DNA from: Psychrobacter sp. M13
GTDB taxonomy: Bacteria; Pseudomonadota; Gammaproteobacteria; Pseudomonadales; Moraxellaceae
Direction of reading: 5' to 3'
Assembly: GCF_030718935.1 (NCBI RefSeq)
Contig: NZ_CP132194.1
Location: 3,100,001 to 3,164,000 of the forward strand
DNA: 64,000 bases
Made by a program: the position numbers and the translations under genes. Below, in pieces: positions 10,145 through 20,247 of this stretch. Under the pieces are notes generated by a model, which searched no databases, had not been told where the DNA came from, and saw only the letters and a list, made by a program, of their open reading frames with translations. How positions within the stretch are numbered: the first letter of the stretch is position 1; each line of letters starts with the position of its first letter.

Positions 10145-11380
10145 ATGGATTATGCTACGGCGATTGGTGGCGTCGCTATGTTCACTGTGATTATCATGAG
10201 CCTTGTTGCTATTATTTTAGCAGCGCGCTCTAGATTAGTCAGCTCAGGCGACGTTACTATCCATATTAATGAAAATCCTGATAATGACGTAGTAACCCCT
10301 GCAGGTGGCAAACTATTACAAACCCTTGCAGCTGAAGGTATATTTTTATCTTCAGCTTGTGGTGGTGGTGGTACTTGTGCGCAGTGTCGTTGCCGAGTCA
10401 TCGAAGGTGGTGGTTCTATTCTACCTACCGAAGAAGGTTATTTTACCCAAGGTGAAATCCGTAACCATATGCGTCTGGCTTGTCAGGTTGCTGTTAAGCA
10501 AGATATGGAAATTGAGATTGATCCTGAATTCTTTGATGTACAAAAATGGGAATGCGAGGTTATCTCAAATGATAACGTTGCGACCTTTATTAAAGAGTTA
10601 GTACTTAAAATCCCAGAAGGCGAGGAAGTCAACTTCCGTGCTGGTGGTTATGTGCAGCTTGAGGCGCCACCTCATGAAGTGCATTACAAAGACTTTGATA
10701 TCGCTGAAGAATATCGTGAAGATTGGGATAAGTTTGGTATTTTTGATTATGTATCAAAAGTTGATGAGCCCGTTATCCGTGCTTATTCAATGGCCAACTA
10801 CCCTGAAGAAAAAGGCTTAATCAAGTTCAACATTCGTATTGCAAGTCCGCCACCTCGTGGTCCTGCTAATATTCCGCCAGGTAAGATGTCTTCTTGGACG
10901 TTTAGCTTAAAACCAGGCGATAAAGTTACCGTATCAGGCCCTTATGGTGAGTTCTTTGCCAAAGATACTGAAGCTGAGATGATATTCGTTGGTGGTGGTG
11001 CAGGTATGGCGCCAATGCGCTCGCATATCTTTGATCAGCTCAAACGCTTGAATACTGATCGTAAGATTAGCTTTTGGTATGGTGCGCGCTCAATTCGTGA
11101 GATGTTCTATGTTGAAGATTATGATCAACTAGAAGAGCAATTTGATAACTTTGAATGGCATGTTGCGCTGTCCGATCCCCTACCAGAGGATAATTGGACA
11201 GGTTATACCGGCTTTATTCATAACGTCTTATTGGAAGAGTATCTAAAAGGTCATCCAAATCCAGAAGACTGTGAATATTATATGTGTGGGCCACCGATGA
11301 TGAATGCTGCGGTCATCGATATGCTGCATAGCATGGGCGTCGAAGATGAAAACATCGCGCTTGATGACTTTGGTGGTTAA
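10145..11380 (+). CDS. nqrF: Na+-translocating NADH:quinone reductase subunit F
   Basis: Electron-entry subunit of Na+-NQR: oxidises NADH through FAD and passes electrons to a 2Fe-2S cluster. In order: one N-terminal membrane helix (about residues 3-27), a ferredoxin domain with cluster cysteines in [12 protein letters not shown] plus RLACQV, an FAD domain (RAYSMANYP), and an NAD-binding domain ([24 protein letters not shown]). 411 aa, normal length. A hairpin with a T tract follows at 11411-11437, so the structural operon probably ends here. Confidence 0.97.
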   Translation: MDYATAIGGVAMFTVIIMSLVAIILAARSRLVSSGDVTIHINENPDNDVVTPAGGKLLQTLAAEGIFLSSACGGGGTCAQCRCRVIEGGGSILPTEEGYFTQGEIRNHMRLACQVAVKQDMEIEIDPEFFDVQKWECEVISNDNVATFIKELVLKIPEGEEVNFRAGGYVQLEAPPHEVHYKDFDIAEEYREDWDKFGIFDYVSKVDEPVIRAYSMANYPEEKGLIKFNIRIASPPPRGPANIPPGKMSSWTFSLKPGDKVTVSGPYGEFFAKDTEAEMIFVGGGAGMAPMRSHIFDQLKRLNTDRKISFWYGARSIREMFYVEDYDQLEEQFDNFEWHVALSDPLPEDNWTGYTGFIHNVLLEEYLKGHPNPEDCEYYMCGPPMMNAAVIDMLHSMGVEDENIALDDFGG

Positions 11381-11410
11381 CTCTAATAAGTGAACGAATA
11401 ATATTTAAAT

Positions 11411-11437
11411 AAGAGTCTCAATTGAGGCTCTTTTTTT
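11411..11437 (+). terminator. Rho-independent terminator after nqrF
   Basis: The stem AGAGTCTCA / TGAGGCTCT with a short AT loop is followed by seven T. It contains one G-T type mismatch. It lies 31 bases after the nqrF stop. Confidence 0.8.
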
Positions 11438-11533
11438 ATGGCTGTTTACAACGGCACAGTCTACAAAATTGAATAGTAACTTGCCTAAGCTTTGCTATAG
11501 TACTAGTTCATTCATCCTATAAAAAGAATAGCT

Positions 11534-12334
11534 ATGAAAACAGATTACGAAGAATTGACAATTTGGATAACGGGCGCTTCAAGTGGTATTGGTGAGGCGA
11601 TGGCACTTGAATTTGCCAAGCAAGGCGCACGAATTATCTTGAGTGGTCGTAATGAAAAAAAGTTAGCACTAGTCAAAAACTGCTGTAAAAACTCAGATAA
11701 GCACATTATCGCAGCTTTTGATATTTGCGATGCCGAGCAAGTTAACAACACTTATGAGCAGTTAAAGTCACAAAACGTACAAATCAATTGGCTAATCAAT
11801 AATGCAGGTATTAGTCAGCGCTCTCTTATTATGGAAACTAATGAGGACGTTGAACGTAAGATCATGGAGATAGACTATTTTGCGCAAACCCGTCTAACAC
11901 GATTGGTATTGCCCGATATGCTCGCTCAAGATGGTGGCAAAGTGATTATGATATCAAGCGTAGCAGGCCTTGTAGGAACGCAATATCGCGGGGCTTATAG
12001 TGCTGCCAAAGCCGCTATTCATCTGTGGGCCAATAGTTTACGTGCTGAATTGTTTGATCAGGGAATAGAAGTCGCAACTATCTTTCCAGGTTTTATCCAG
12101 ACTAATGTCTCTTTGAATGCTTTAACGGGGGATGGCAGCGTCCAAGGAACCATGGATGAAGCTACTGAGAAAGGTCTAAAAGCCAGCGATTTTGCCAAGC
12201 AAGTGGTTAGAGCGCTAAGCAGAGGGGATGAATATATCGTCGTTGGTGGTCGACTAGAAAACTTTGCCACTAAAGTCAATCGAATCTCACCGTCTAGATT
12301 ATATAAAATGATTCGTGCAAGTAAGGTCAAGTAG
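11534..12334 (+). CDS. Short-chain dehydrogenase/reductase (SDR)
   Basis: Classical SDR oxidoreductase of unknown substrate. The nucleotide-binding motif TGASSGIG is at residues 13-20, NNAG near 89, the catalytic Ser in ISSVAG, and the Tyr/Lys pair in YSAAK. 266 aa. The C-terminal segment (ASDFAKQVVRALSRGDEYIVVGG) resembles the DhrB/YqjQ-like group of SDRs that act on lipid-like substrates, but that is only a resemblance. It lies between nqrF and apbE but has its own upstream gap after a terminator, so a role in Na+-NQR is not implied. Confidence 0.85.
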   Translation: MKTDYEELTIWITGASSGIGEAMALEFAKQGARIILSGRNEKKLALVKNCCKNSDKHIIAAFDICDAEQVNNTYEQLKSQNVQINWLINNAGISQRSLIMETNEDVERKIMEIDYFAQTRLTRLVLPDMLAQDGGKVIMISSVAGLVGTQYRGAYSAAKAAIHLWANSLRAELFDQGIEVATIFPGFIQTNVSLNALTGDGSVQGTMDEATEKGLKASDFAKQVVRALSRGDEYIVVGGRLENFATKVNRISPSRLYKMIRASKVK

Positions 12335-12474
12335 CTTATTAACAATTAAATTAAATTTGGACAATACATAAAAGCATAAGCCATTTGCTCAATAGTTATT
12401 GTTCAAGATATTTGAGTCGAAGGGGTGTAAAATGTACCCATCACATTCACCCCTACTCTATATCAATACTCCTT

Positions 12475-13614
12475 ATGATAAATTTATCGTTACTAACACC
12501 TACTAAAACCAGCACTTATAAACCCTTACTAGCTGCTATCAGTACTGTCGCAGTTATCAGCCTAACTGCCTGCCAGCAGCCACCAGAGTATAATTATCTT
12601 AGTGGCGAGACAATGGGCACAAGCTATCATATTACTTATAAGCTACCTGACCATGCTAGTGACGCTAACGAGGCTGATATTCAAGCCGCTATCGATAAGC
12701 GACTGCAGCAGATCAACGATAGTATGTCGACTTATCAAGATGACTCCACCATCTCAAAATTTAATCGTTTAGCAAAAGACACACCGATAGTTATTGACGC
12801 TGATTTTAATCAAGTGCTAGCAGTATCTAGACAGGTCTATGAGCAGTCAAACGGAGCCTTTGACCCGACGGTGATGCCTCTTGTTGAGACTTGGGGTTTT
12901 GGTAGTACGATGACGGTTGAGCGCTTGCAAAGTCCACCATCCGCACTAGAAATTGCTGAGGCCAAGGCGCTAGTCAATTTTGAAAGCGTACTGCATCGTG
13001 ATGATAGTATCTACAAAACCCAAGACGGTGTTGGCTTGGACTTCTCGGCAGTCGCCAAAGGCTATGGCGTCGATGTCATCGCTGATGTACTGCGTGATGA
13101 CTATCAGATTCGTAATTATATGGTGGAGATCGGTGGCGAAGTGGCGACCTCTGGCGTCAGCGCGCAACAGCAGCCTTGGCAAATAGCCCTTGACGCGCCT
13201 ATCGAAGGCAGTACCGTTAGCGAGCGTCAGACGATTGCTGCTATCCGTCAGCCCACGAACATGGGCAATAAAATGCATTTAGCAACTTCGGGCAACTATC
13301 GTAATTCTGTTATTTTTGATAATAAACGTTATAGCCATACTATAGATCCGACTACGGGAGATCCGATAGTAGGCGGTGCACCATCGGTCACTGTGGCAGC
13401 GGATTCAGTAGCTCTAGCCGATGCTTGGGCCACAGCGTTGACCGCTATGCCATACAAGAAAGCTTTAAGTATCGCTAAAGAGAAAAACATAGCTGCATTG
13501 TTTGTGATATTAGCGGACAGTGTTGAGGCAGGTGATGCTGCCGATAGTCTTGAGGACTGGCAAATAGTAGAAACGCCAGCTATGCAAAATCTGCGTGCAG
13601 ATAAAAAGAGCTGA
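12475..13614 (+). CDS. apbE: FAD:protein FMN transferase ApbE (lipoprotein)
   Basis: Transfers FMN from FAD to the Thr of SGAT motifs, here presumably those of NqrB and NqrC. The chosen start MINLSLL gives a lipoprotein signal with lipobox L-T-A-C (about residue 32); a longer reading starting at 12385 lacks that property at its N-terminus. Diagnostic segments are SGETMGTSYHITY, DFSAVAKGYGVDVIA, GGEVATSG, the DPTTGDP loop and the metal-binding Asp in ADAWATAL. Gene context next to nqr and nqrM supports the flavinylation role. Confidence 0.93.
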   Translation: MINLSLLTPTKTSTYKPLLAAISTVAVISLTACQQPPEYNYLSGETMGTSYHITYKLPDHASDANEADIQAAIDKRLQQINDSMSTYQDDSTISKFNRLAKDTPIVIDADFNQVLAVSRQVYEQSNGAFDPTVMPLVETWGFGSTMTVERLQSPPSALEIAEAKALVNFESVLHRDDSIYKTQDGVGLDFSAVAKGYGVDVIADVLRDDYQIRNYMVEIGGEVATSGVSAQQQPWQIALDAPIEGSTVSERQTIAAIRQPTNMGNKMHLATSGNYRNSVIFDNKRYSHTIDPTTGDPIVGGAPSVTVAADSVALADAWATALTAMPYKKALSIAKEKNIAALFVILADSVEAGDAADSLEDWQIVETPAMQNLRADKKS

Positions 13615-13749
13615 ATTTAGAATCACTAATCGTCATCTATAGATAGCCGATAAACTATTGATAATAAACGAAGCGCTTGAAATTTTGCTATACTAGCGTT
13701 ATATCATTATTATAAATAAAGATTAAGATTATAACTAGAGGTCACTCTT

Positions 13750-13998
13750 ATGCTTAGCCAATTGCTTCCTATGCTTGCCATTACTTTTACTGTGTTCGTG
13801 TTGTTCTTTGTGTTTATGGGCATCGGTTATATGTACAAAAAAGAACCGCTTAAAGGCTCTTGCGGCGGCGTCGCTAAACTCATGGGCAATGAAAAATGTG
13901 ATTATTGTGGCGATGATCCCAATAAATGTGATGCTAATATTACTGAGCAATCTACAAGCGCACTTAAAGCCGCTCAATTGGGTAAATCTGCACTATAA
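13750..13998 (+). CDS. nqrM: Na+-NQR maturation factor NqrM
   Basis: Small membrane protein needed to assemble Na+-NQR, thought to deliver iron for the membrane Fe-S centre between NqrD and NqrE. 82 aa: one N-terminal membrane helix (about residues 5-28), then a conserved cysteine cluster C-G-G ... C-D-Y-C ... C. An antisense frame over the same bases is a shadow. GAGGTCACTCTT precedes the ATG and acts as ribosome-binding site. Closes the apbE-nqrM pair; a hairpin follows. Confidence 0.92.
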   Translation: MLSQLLPMLAITFTVFVLFFVFMGIGYMYKKEPLKGSCGGVAKLMGNEKCDYCGDDPNKCDANITEQSTSALKAAQLGKSAL

Positions 13999-14046
13999 AC
14001 GATTAGTTACCATACGCTGGTAGTACCGTCTCTAATATGCTCCTAT

Positions 14047-14089
14047 AATAGCGCTAGCCCTTATAAAAGAGGTTTAGCGTTATTTTTAT
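14047..14089 (+). terminator. Probable terminator after nqrM
   Basis: Imperfect hairpin CGCTAgCCcCTT ... AAGaGGtTTAGCG followed by TTATTTTTA. Mismatches make it weaker than the others in this window. Confidence 0.6.
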
Positions 14090-14307
14090 ATCAAGCTATG
14101 TCATCTTAAAGTCCAAAAATTATTAGTAACTCTATTTATAGTTAATAGAATTGCTCGTCCATATCACTTGCTTTCTGTAAGTTTTTTTTGCTTATCTGCT
14201 GTATTCACCACCATTATGGTGGAATTTTTTTGGTGTTATTTTAAAAAGTGCTCTTTTGTTAGCAATTACCCAATAACGTGTCCTTTTTCTTACTATACAG
14301 TGCTGCT

Positions 14308-15564
14308 ATGTCTAACCCTGCTAATTTACACTCTAATCCTGCGCCAACTAAGCGTAAAATGATAAATCCGCCTTCTTCAAAATTCACCTTTTGGCTAGTC
14401 CTCTGCGCTATGATGCTGCTCGGTGCCAACATGCGTGCGCCCATTGTGGCGCTGGGCTCCATTGCCCCAGTAGTGCAAGAGGCGCTAAATATCTCAGAAA
14501 TCCAAATCGGTTGGCTCGGTGCAGTGCCTATGCTGACCTTTGCACTTGGGGCTCTGATCTCACCAAGCATTGGGAAGCGTTTTGGTATCGAAAATACCTT
14601 GATCGTTATGATTATCATGCTGACCTTTGGTATGGTGCTGCGAGCCGTTGTGCCGACGTGGATTGGGTTTTTGAGTGGTACGGTGCTATTGACTCTAGCG
14701 ATTGGCTTTGCCAATACCTTAGCTGCGCCTGTGATTAAGCAGCGTACGCCAAAAAATATTCCGTTAGTGACGGGCCTGTTCAGTCTGACCATGACAGTCG
14801 CTGCCGGTATTATTGCGGGCGTGGTATTGCCATTATCGGAATGGGTCGGCTGGCAATGGGCGCTAGGTGGCTGGTCGATATTAGGACTATTTACCATTGT
14901 CATTTGGATATTTTTGCGCATACGTCTTGGTTCATCACGTGATCAAGTGATTCCTGCCGCCGTTGAAGGATCATCCAACGTTTCTGTCTGGCGCACCAGC
15001 TTTGCGTGGCAAATCGGCATATTCTTGGGTGTTCAATCCTTGCTGTACTACACGGTTGCTAGCTTTTTACCGTCGATCTTAGTCAGTAAAGGTATGGACG
15101 CTGTGCAAGGGGGGCAAATGAGTGCGGTATTTCAGTTTATGGCACCATTGGCTATTTTAATTATAACGTGGCTCATTAATCGCGGTCGTCCTATTCAGGC
15201 GCTAGCGGTATCTGCCGCTACTCTTAACGTCATCGGTATTTTAGGTCTCAGCTATTTGTCAGTAGATTTGGCTTGGGTTTGGTCAGCACTTATGGGCTTA
15301 GGCTGCGCCGCTATCTTTACCTTAAGTATCATGCTGTTTTCCTTACGCACTTATACCACTAATCAAGCGAGTGAGCTATCTGGCATGGCACAGTTCGTCG
15401 GCTATATTATTGCGTTCTTTGGTCCACTAGGCACTGGCTGGTTACATAAGATCACCGATAGCTGGGATTTACCACTATTTATAACGCTTATTTTGATGAT
15501 TATGAACGTAGGCATTGCTTGGCTAGTTAGTCGTCCAGTGATGGTCGATGGTAAAAAGATTTAA
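14308..15564 (+). CDS. MFS transporter, CynX/NimT-like
   Basis: Twelve-helix major facilitator superfamily permease. The opening of the transmembrane part (MLLGANMRAPIVALG) and the repeated half beginning SFAWQIGIFLG resemble the CynX/NimT (cyanate/2-nitroimidazole) group. Substrate unknown. The ATG at 14308 is preferred over a GTG at 14278; neither has a clear ribosome-binding site. Stands alone between the nqrM terminator and the esterase operon. Confidence 0.85.
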   Translation: MSNPANLHSNPAPTKRKMINPPSSKFTFWLVLCAMMLLGANMRAPIVALGSIAPVVQEALNISEIQIGWLGAVPMLTFALGALISPSIGKRFGIENTLIVMIIMLTFGMVLRAVVPTWIGFLSGTVLLTLAIGFANTLAAPVIKQRTPKNIPLVTGLFSLTMTVAAGIIAGVVLPLSEWVGWQWALGGWSILGLFTIVIWIFLRIRLGSSRDQVIPAAVEGSSNVSVWRTSFAWQIGIFLGVQSLLYYTVASFLPSILVSKGMDAVQGGQMSAVFQFMAPLAILIITWLINRGRPIQALAVSAATLNVIGILGLSYLSVDLAWVWSALMGLGCAAIFTLSIMLFSLRTYTTNQASELSGMAQFVGYIIAFFGPLGTGWLHKITDSWDLPLFITLILMIMNVGIAWLVSRPVMVDGKKI

Positions 15565-15652
15565 ACTAAAATGATAATCTTAACGGTTGCGCAATATTGC
15601 TAAGTAGCTTGGTTTGCTACACTAGTAATATTGCTCATAGGATAAGATAGTT

Positions 15653-16543
15653 ATGATAAACCGCTCTTGTAATTCAGTTCAATCCAACAAAAAAAAATCT
15701 CTAGTATGGCGACCCTTATCCTATTTAACGGTCGCTGTATTGTCCTCAGTAGTCGCGCTTAGTGGCTGCCAAAAAACGCCTGAAACTGATGTCGTTGCCG
15801 ATCCTACAACTGAGACTCAAACCTCTGAGCCTGCAACGGTAACGGCTCCTGTTGCACAAAGCAATGATTCTGATAACGCTGATGTTAATGCCAGTGGCTT
15901 AACGGAACAAGGCATGCTGGCTCCTGTAACAGTCTTAGCCTTAGGCGACTCCTTGACCGAAGGCTTAGGCGTGGCAAACGATGACAATTACCCTGCGCAA
16001 TTACAAGCCAGCCTACAAAACATGGGCTATAAAAATATTGAAGTGGTGAACTCAGGACTGAGCGGTGAGACTAGCACAGGCTTGGTTAATCGCATAGATT
16101 GGGTATTGCAGACTAAGCCTGATATTACTATTTTGACTATCGGTGCAAATGACGCTATTCGCGGTCTAGATATCGCAACGATTGAGGCGAATATTCGTAC
16201 TGCGGTTAAAAAGCTGCAAGATAATGGCAGCGAGGTCATCTTAGGTGGTATGCAAATCTATGACAATTTAGGTAATGATTACGTTAAGTCATTTAGCGCT
16301 ATTTATCCTCGGGTTGCCGAAGATATGAACGTACCTCTTATTCCTTTTTTCTTAAAGGGTGTCGGTGGTGATGCTAATCTCAATCAAGCGGATGCTATTC
16401 ATCCGACTCGCGAGGGCTATACCATTATCGTTAATGATAATATTCTACCTGTGCTAAAACCGGAGCTTGAGCAAATGCTACTATCGACTCAAGCAAATTC
16501 GCAGGCTTCTGTAGCTACGTCAGCAACTGAGAATGTCCAATGA
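15653..16543 (+). CDS. tesA: SGNH/GDSL esterase, TesA-like lipoprotein
   Basis: Secreted lipid-anchored arylesterase/acyl-thioesterase-I-like hydrolase. The signal has lipobox L-S-G-C near residue 39, followed by a Thr/Glu-rich linker, then the SGNH blocks: LALGDSLTEGLGV (nucleophile Ser), SGLSGETSTG (Gly), IGANDAIRG (Asn) and DAIHPTREGY (Asp/His). 296 aa is longer than E. coli TesA because of the linker and C-terminal tail. Overlaps the ABC ATPase start by 4 bases, so all three genes form one operon (tesA is divergent from ybbAP in E. coli). Confidence 0.88.
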   Translation: MINRSCNSVQSNKKKSLVWRPLSYLTVAVLSSVVALSGCQKTPETDVVADPTTETQTSEPATVTAPVAQSNDSDNADVNASGLTEQGMLAPVTVLALGDSLTEGLGVANDDNYPAQLQASLQNMGYKNIEVVNSGLSGETSTGLVNRIDWVLQTKPDITILTIGANDAIRGLDIATIEANIRTAVKKLQDNGSEVILGGMQIYDNLGNDYVKSFSAIYPRVAEDMNVPLIPFFLKGVGGDANLNQADAIHPTREGYTIIVNDNILPVLKPELEQMLLSTQANSQASVATSATENVQ

Positions 16544-17292
16544 CTTCTAATATCTCAACAAATTCTAATATCTCAGCTAGCCAAGACAATGCACTACTTC
16601 GTGCCACGCAACTCAACAAAACCGTGACCGTCGGTGAGCAGAAGCTGGCGATTATCAAAGACGTCAGTATCCATGTCGATGCTGGCGAGTTTGTGGTGAT
16701 CATGGGCAAATCAGGCTCGGGCAAATCGACGCTGCTCGGGCTATTAGCAGCATTGGATTATCCTGATAATGGCTCGGTTGAGCTAGCTAATCAAATGCTC
16801 AGTCAGATGGATGAAGATGCACTAGCCGTGATTCGTCAACGTGATATGGGCTTTGTGTTTCAATCCTTTCATCTATTGCCAACGCTGACCGTCGCTGAGA
16901 ATATCGCCTTTCCACTCGATATTGCCCGACGTCCCGATGCTGCACGAGTCGATGAGTTGATCGCTGCGGTAGATCTCAGTCACAGGCGTAATAGCCTGCC
17001 GAGTCAATTGTCAGGCGGTGAGCAGCAGCGTACTGCCGTAGCGCGCGCACTAGTATCTCGTCCAAAGATTGTTTTTGCTGATGAGCCAACGGGCAACCTA
17101 GATGAGCAAAACGCTGATCAAGTTATGGATCTATTATTAGATTTGCGTAAGCGTACAGGCTCGGCGTTAGTAGTTGTGACCCATGATCCCGCACTGGCAG
17201 CAACCGCCGATCGAGTGATTACTATGCATGATGGGATGATTGACCACTCTATCGATAATAATCGCTTTAAAGAGCAATTGGCTCATGGATAG
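16540..17292 (+). CDS. ybbA: ABC transporter ATP-binding protein, YbbA/LolD-like
   Basis: ATPase of a MacB/LolD-type ABC system that probably moves lipids, lipoproteins or hydrophobic products out of the inner membrane. Walker [11 protein letters not shown]-loop [17 protein letters not shown], signature LSGGEQQR, Walker [13 protein letters not shown] and H-loop VVTHD are all intact. 250 aa. Coupled by ATGA-type overlap to the esterase before it and overlapping the permease after it. Confidence 0.92.
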   Translation: MTSNISTNSNISASQDNALLRATQLNKTVTVGEQKLAIIKDVSIHVDAGEFVVIMGKSGSGKSTLLGLLAALDYPDNGSVELANQMLSQMDEDALAVIRQRDMGFVFQSFHLLPTLTVAENIAFPLDIARRPDAARVDELIAAVDLSHRRNSLPSQLSGGEQQRTAVARALVSRPKIVFADEPTGNLDEQNADQVMDLLLDLRKRTGSALVVVTHDPALAATADRVITMHDGMIDHSIDNNRFKEQLAHG

Positions 17293-19957
17293 GCGCTCTA
17301 CAGATAATCAACTCAATAGCTCTAACCTTATGAATAATGATAGTACTACAGACAATATGAGTAATGATGAAGCTGCTACCGCCAATACTGGCGGTTTTTT
17401 TACTGGCCGAACCTTAGGCGCACAAGCGCTCTCCCGCAGCTGGTGGCGACGCTGGATTTATCCGTTGCTATTTCTGATTACGCTGATGCTATCACTGGCC
17501 ACTTATCTGACTTTGGATTCTGTGCAGCAGTCGGTGAATACCTATGTCAATGACAATCAGCTAGCACTGGTCGGTGGCGATCTGATATTAGAGAGCAATC
17601 AAGCGTGGCCTGAAGAGGTGCTCACGCAAGTCCAGACTTTACCTGAAGACCAAACCGTTTACGATTATAAGTTCAATGCCATGCTAGTGGCTGGCGAGCA
17701 AACCTTATTGGCACGGATCAAAGGCGTGACCTCGGCTTATCCACTATATGGCGAGGTTGAGCTGGCTTCTGGCAAGCCCTTGTGGGAACAACTTGATGCC
17801 AACAAGGTCGTCGTCGCGCCTGAAGTGCTCAGAAGTCTAAATGTCAATATTGGTGACACTATCGCTATCGGTGAAGGACAATTCACTATCAGTGACGAGC
17901 TGATTCGCGAGCCAGATCGTCCGCTGACTGCCTTTGGTTTTGGTGGTCGTGTCATGATGACGCAGGAAGCGTTAGAAGCGACTAACCTAATGGGTCAGCG
18001 CAGTCGCGTCAGCTATCAAATTGAGCTGGCGGGTGAGCCTGAGTTAATAGCCGCTCAACGTGAGCAGTTAACCAATATACTCGTCAACTACCCCGATATT
18101 GAGCTATCTGATCCTGAAACTGAGGAAACTTCGGTCTCACGCATCTCTGATAATGTATTAATGTTCCTCAAACTGCTGGTCATCGCCGTACTGCTGTTAT
18201 CGGCAGTGGCTATGTATGGGGTGATTACCGCTTTTGTGACTAAGCAGCAGTCTAATGACGCGATACGTATGGCACTGGGTGAGACCAATAGCTCTATTAA
18301 GCGCAGCTACTATTGGCTACTATTGCTAATGGCGGTGATCGCTTGTATTGCAGCAGTCGCGCTCAGTCTGGTGTTACTAAAAATCGGTCAGCCTTATCTA
18401 ACGGCTATCTTACCTGCCAATCTAGGCTTAGCCATTAACCCTATTAGTATTATTAAGACTATCGTCATCGCTCTAGTACTAACCCTCTTGATTACTCAGC
18501 GTGGTCTACAAGCGCTCGATGATACCAAGCCTGCGGCGCTGCTCAACCAAGGTGGTAATCAAGCTACCAAACGTTTGACATGGCAGCAAAGAGCACCACT
18601 GCTACGTTATGGCCTACTGTTGATTGGACTCTATGCCTTCCTCGCTTATGAAGTCAATTCCTTTACATTTGGCGCGCAAATACTCATCGGTTTGATCGTA
18701 TTTATTGCTGTATTTTGGGCATTGGCTCGTGGCTGGTTAGGGTTGCTAGCCCGTTTGAGTAACCTTGGCAAAATCAGTTGGATGCAGCGGATTGCTATTC
18801 ATAATCTAGCTCGTAAGGGCAATCAGTCAGCTTTGTTTTTTGTGACCTTGGCGCTGTCAGTAGCAGTGTTGACTCTTATCACCACTATTAATCACAGTAT
18901 TAATGAGCAGTTTATTAATGCCTATCCAGAGGATGCACCCAATCTATTCTTATTAGATGTACAGACCGAACAGCACGACGCTATCGATGATATCCTCAAG
19001 GTACCTGTCACTTATTATCCTGTTATACGCGCGCGAGTCGTCACTGCCAACGGGGTGGCGACACAAGATATCGAAGCAAACGAGAATGATGATGACCCTA
19101 CTCGAGTATTCAATCTGAGCTATGCCGATACGGTCATGGACACCGAGTATATTACCGAGGCACTCACTGACGATACCTTATACACGCCTATTGATAATCA
19201 ACAAGCTGAACAGGATGCGAATGCCTCTACCCTTACCCAAGTACAGCCGTTATCTATCTTAGATACTGCCGCCGATATGCTGAACGTCGGTATGGGCGAT
19301 CAGATCAGCTTTAATATTCAAGGCATTGAGCTAACAGGACAGATTACTAGTATTCGCTCACGTTTTGAGCGTGGTCCTAGTCCTTTCTTCTACTTCTTAT
19401 TTGAGCCGTCTGTGCTATCTGCTGCGCCGCAAATTCAATTCGCCACCGCGCACGTATCACCAGAGGCTATTCCTGATCTACAAAGCGATCTCGTACGTGA
19501 GTTCCCAGCGGTGACGAGTATCGATGGTACGATTATCGCTGAGCAAGTCCAAGGACTCGTCGCACAGATGAGTCGCTTAGTCTATATCTTTACTTTGCTA
19601 GCGCTACTCACGGGCATTATGGTGCTGATCAGCTCGCTACTCTCAACGTCACAAGATCGGATGAAGGAGAGTGCATCATTCCGTCTACTCGGCATGCAAA
19701 AGTCAGATCTGTATAAGCTCAATATGCTAGAGATTGGGGTACTCGGTATCAGCGCTTCATTGTTTGCGGTGACTATCGCTAGTGTCGGGGCGTGGCTTGC
19801 AATCACGCAATGGTTCAATCTACGCTATAGCGTACCGTGGGTGAATTTAGGCATTGGTGGTACAGCGCTAGTCGCTCTGCTGCTTGGTATTGCTATTATC
19901 TATGTGAGATTGGTGATTGGGCGTGGGATTATGGCTAGGGTTCGGGCGATGATTTAA
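17285..19957 (+). CDS. ybbP: ABC transporter permease, YbbP-like (FtsX fold)
   Basis: Large FtsX-type permease partner of the ATPase. Starting with MDRRSTDN it has 890 aa. An N-terminal Asn/Ser-rich cytosolic stretch is followed by helix 1 (WIYPLLFLITLMLSLATY), a large periplasmic domain (to about residue 285), a block of helices, a second large periplasmic domain (Asp/Glu-rich around 600-690), and a final three-helix FtsX domain (LVYIFTLLALLTGIMVLISS). The start overlaps the ATPase gene by 8 bases; a longer reading from 17240 would overlap by 53 and is less likely. Substrate not established. Confidence 0.9.
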   Translation: MDRRSTDNQLNSSNLMNNDSTTDNMSNDEAATANTGGFFTGRTLGAQALSRSWWRRWIYPLLFLITLMLSLATYLTLDSVQQSVNTYVNDNQLALVGGDLILESNQAWPEEVLTQVQTLPEDQTVYDYKFNAMLVAGEQTLLARIKGVTSAYPLYGEVELASGKPLWEQLDANKVVVAPEVLRSLNVNIGDTIAIGEGQFTISDELIREPDRPLTAFGFGGRVMMTQEALEATNLMGQRSRVSYQIELAGEPELIAAQREQLTNILVNYPDIELSDPETEETSVSRISDNVLMFLKLLVIAVLLLSAVAMYGVITAFVTKQQSNDAIRMALGETNSSIKRSYYWLLLLMAVIACIAAVALSLVLLKIGQPYLTAILPANLGLAINPISIIKTIVIALVLTLLITQRGLQALDDTKPAALLNQGGNQATKRLTWQQRAPLLRYGLLLIGLYAFLAYEVNSFTFGAQILIGLIVFIAVFWALARGWLGLLARLSNLGKISWMQRIAIHNLARKGNQSALFFVTLALSVAVLTLITTINHSINEQFINAYPEDAPNLFLLDVQTEQHDAIDDILKVPVTYYPVIRARVVTANGVATQDIEANENDDDPTRVFNLSYADTVMDTEYITEALTDDTLYTPIDNQQAEQDANASTLTQVQPLSILDTAADMLNVGMGDQISFNIQGIELTGQITSIRSRFERGPSPFFYFLFEPSVLSAAPQIQFATAHVSPEAIPDLQSDLVREFPAVTSIDGTIIAEQVQGLVAQMSRLVYIFTLLALLTGIMVLISSLLSTSQDRMKESASFRLLGMQKSDLYKLNMLEIGVLGISASLFAVTIASVGAWLAITQWFNLRYSVPWVNLGIGGTALVALLLGIAIIYVRLVIGRGIMARVRAMI

Positions 19958-19989
19958 CGCTTGTAGCTAATCCTGCTTTTGCTTCTACC

Positions 19990-20084
19990 TTGGTTGGCAC
20001 AGGAGGAGTCGCTAAGGTTAGATGCGTTCCTGACTCAGCGATAGCGTCTCTAACTAAGCATCTGCAACCCTGTGCTGTGCCAAG
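19990..20084. repeat. Imperfect ~95-bp palindrome between ybbP and the defence cassette
   Basis: Outer arms TTGGCACAG / CTGTGCCAA are exact. Inner arms CTAAGGTTAGATGCG and CGTCTCTAACTAAG are near-complements. There is no T tract, so a terminator is unlikely. A 61-codon open frame here reads through the palindrome and has no credible protein character. It could be a palindromic repeat element or the scar of the cassette's insertion. Confidence 0.5.
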
Positions 20085-20247
20085 TATATCCGCGACAATC
20101 ACGGCTAAAACGCGCTTCCTATCGGAACTAACACTTAAACTGCAACTCAGTAATTTATCAAAACTTACTTGTTAGATACTTTCTATTAGCTTAGACAGAA
20201 AATGATTTTAAAATAATAATATCGTTTTATCTCAGCTCGATGAAATT

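Noticed and set aside
14259..14921. 220-codon open frame opposite the MFS transporter
   Set aside because: Antisense to a well-supported transporter; wording is the reverse complement of helix codons and matches nothing.
19990..20175. 61-codon open frame in the gap after ybbP
   Set aside because: Crosses an imperfect palindrome, has no ribosome-binding site and no protein-like pattern.
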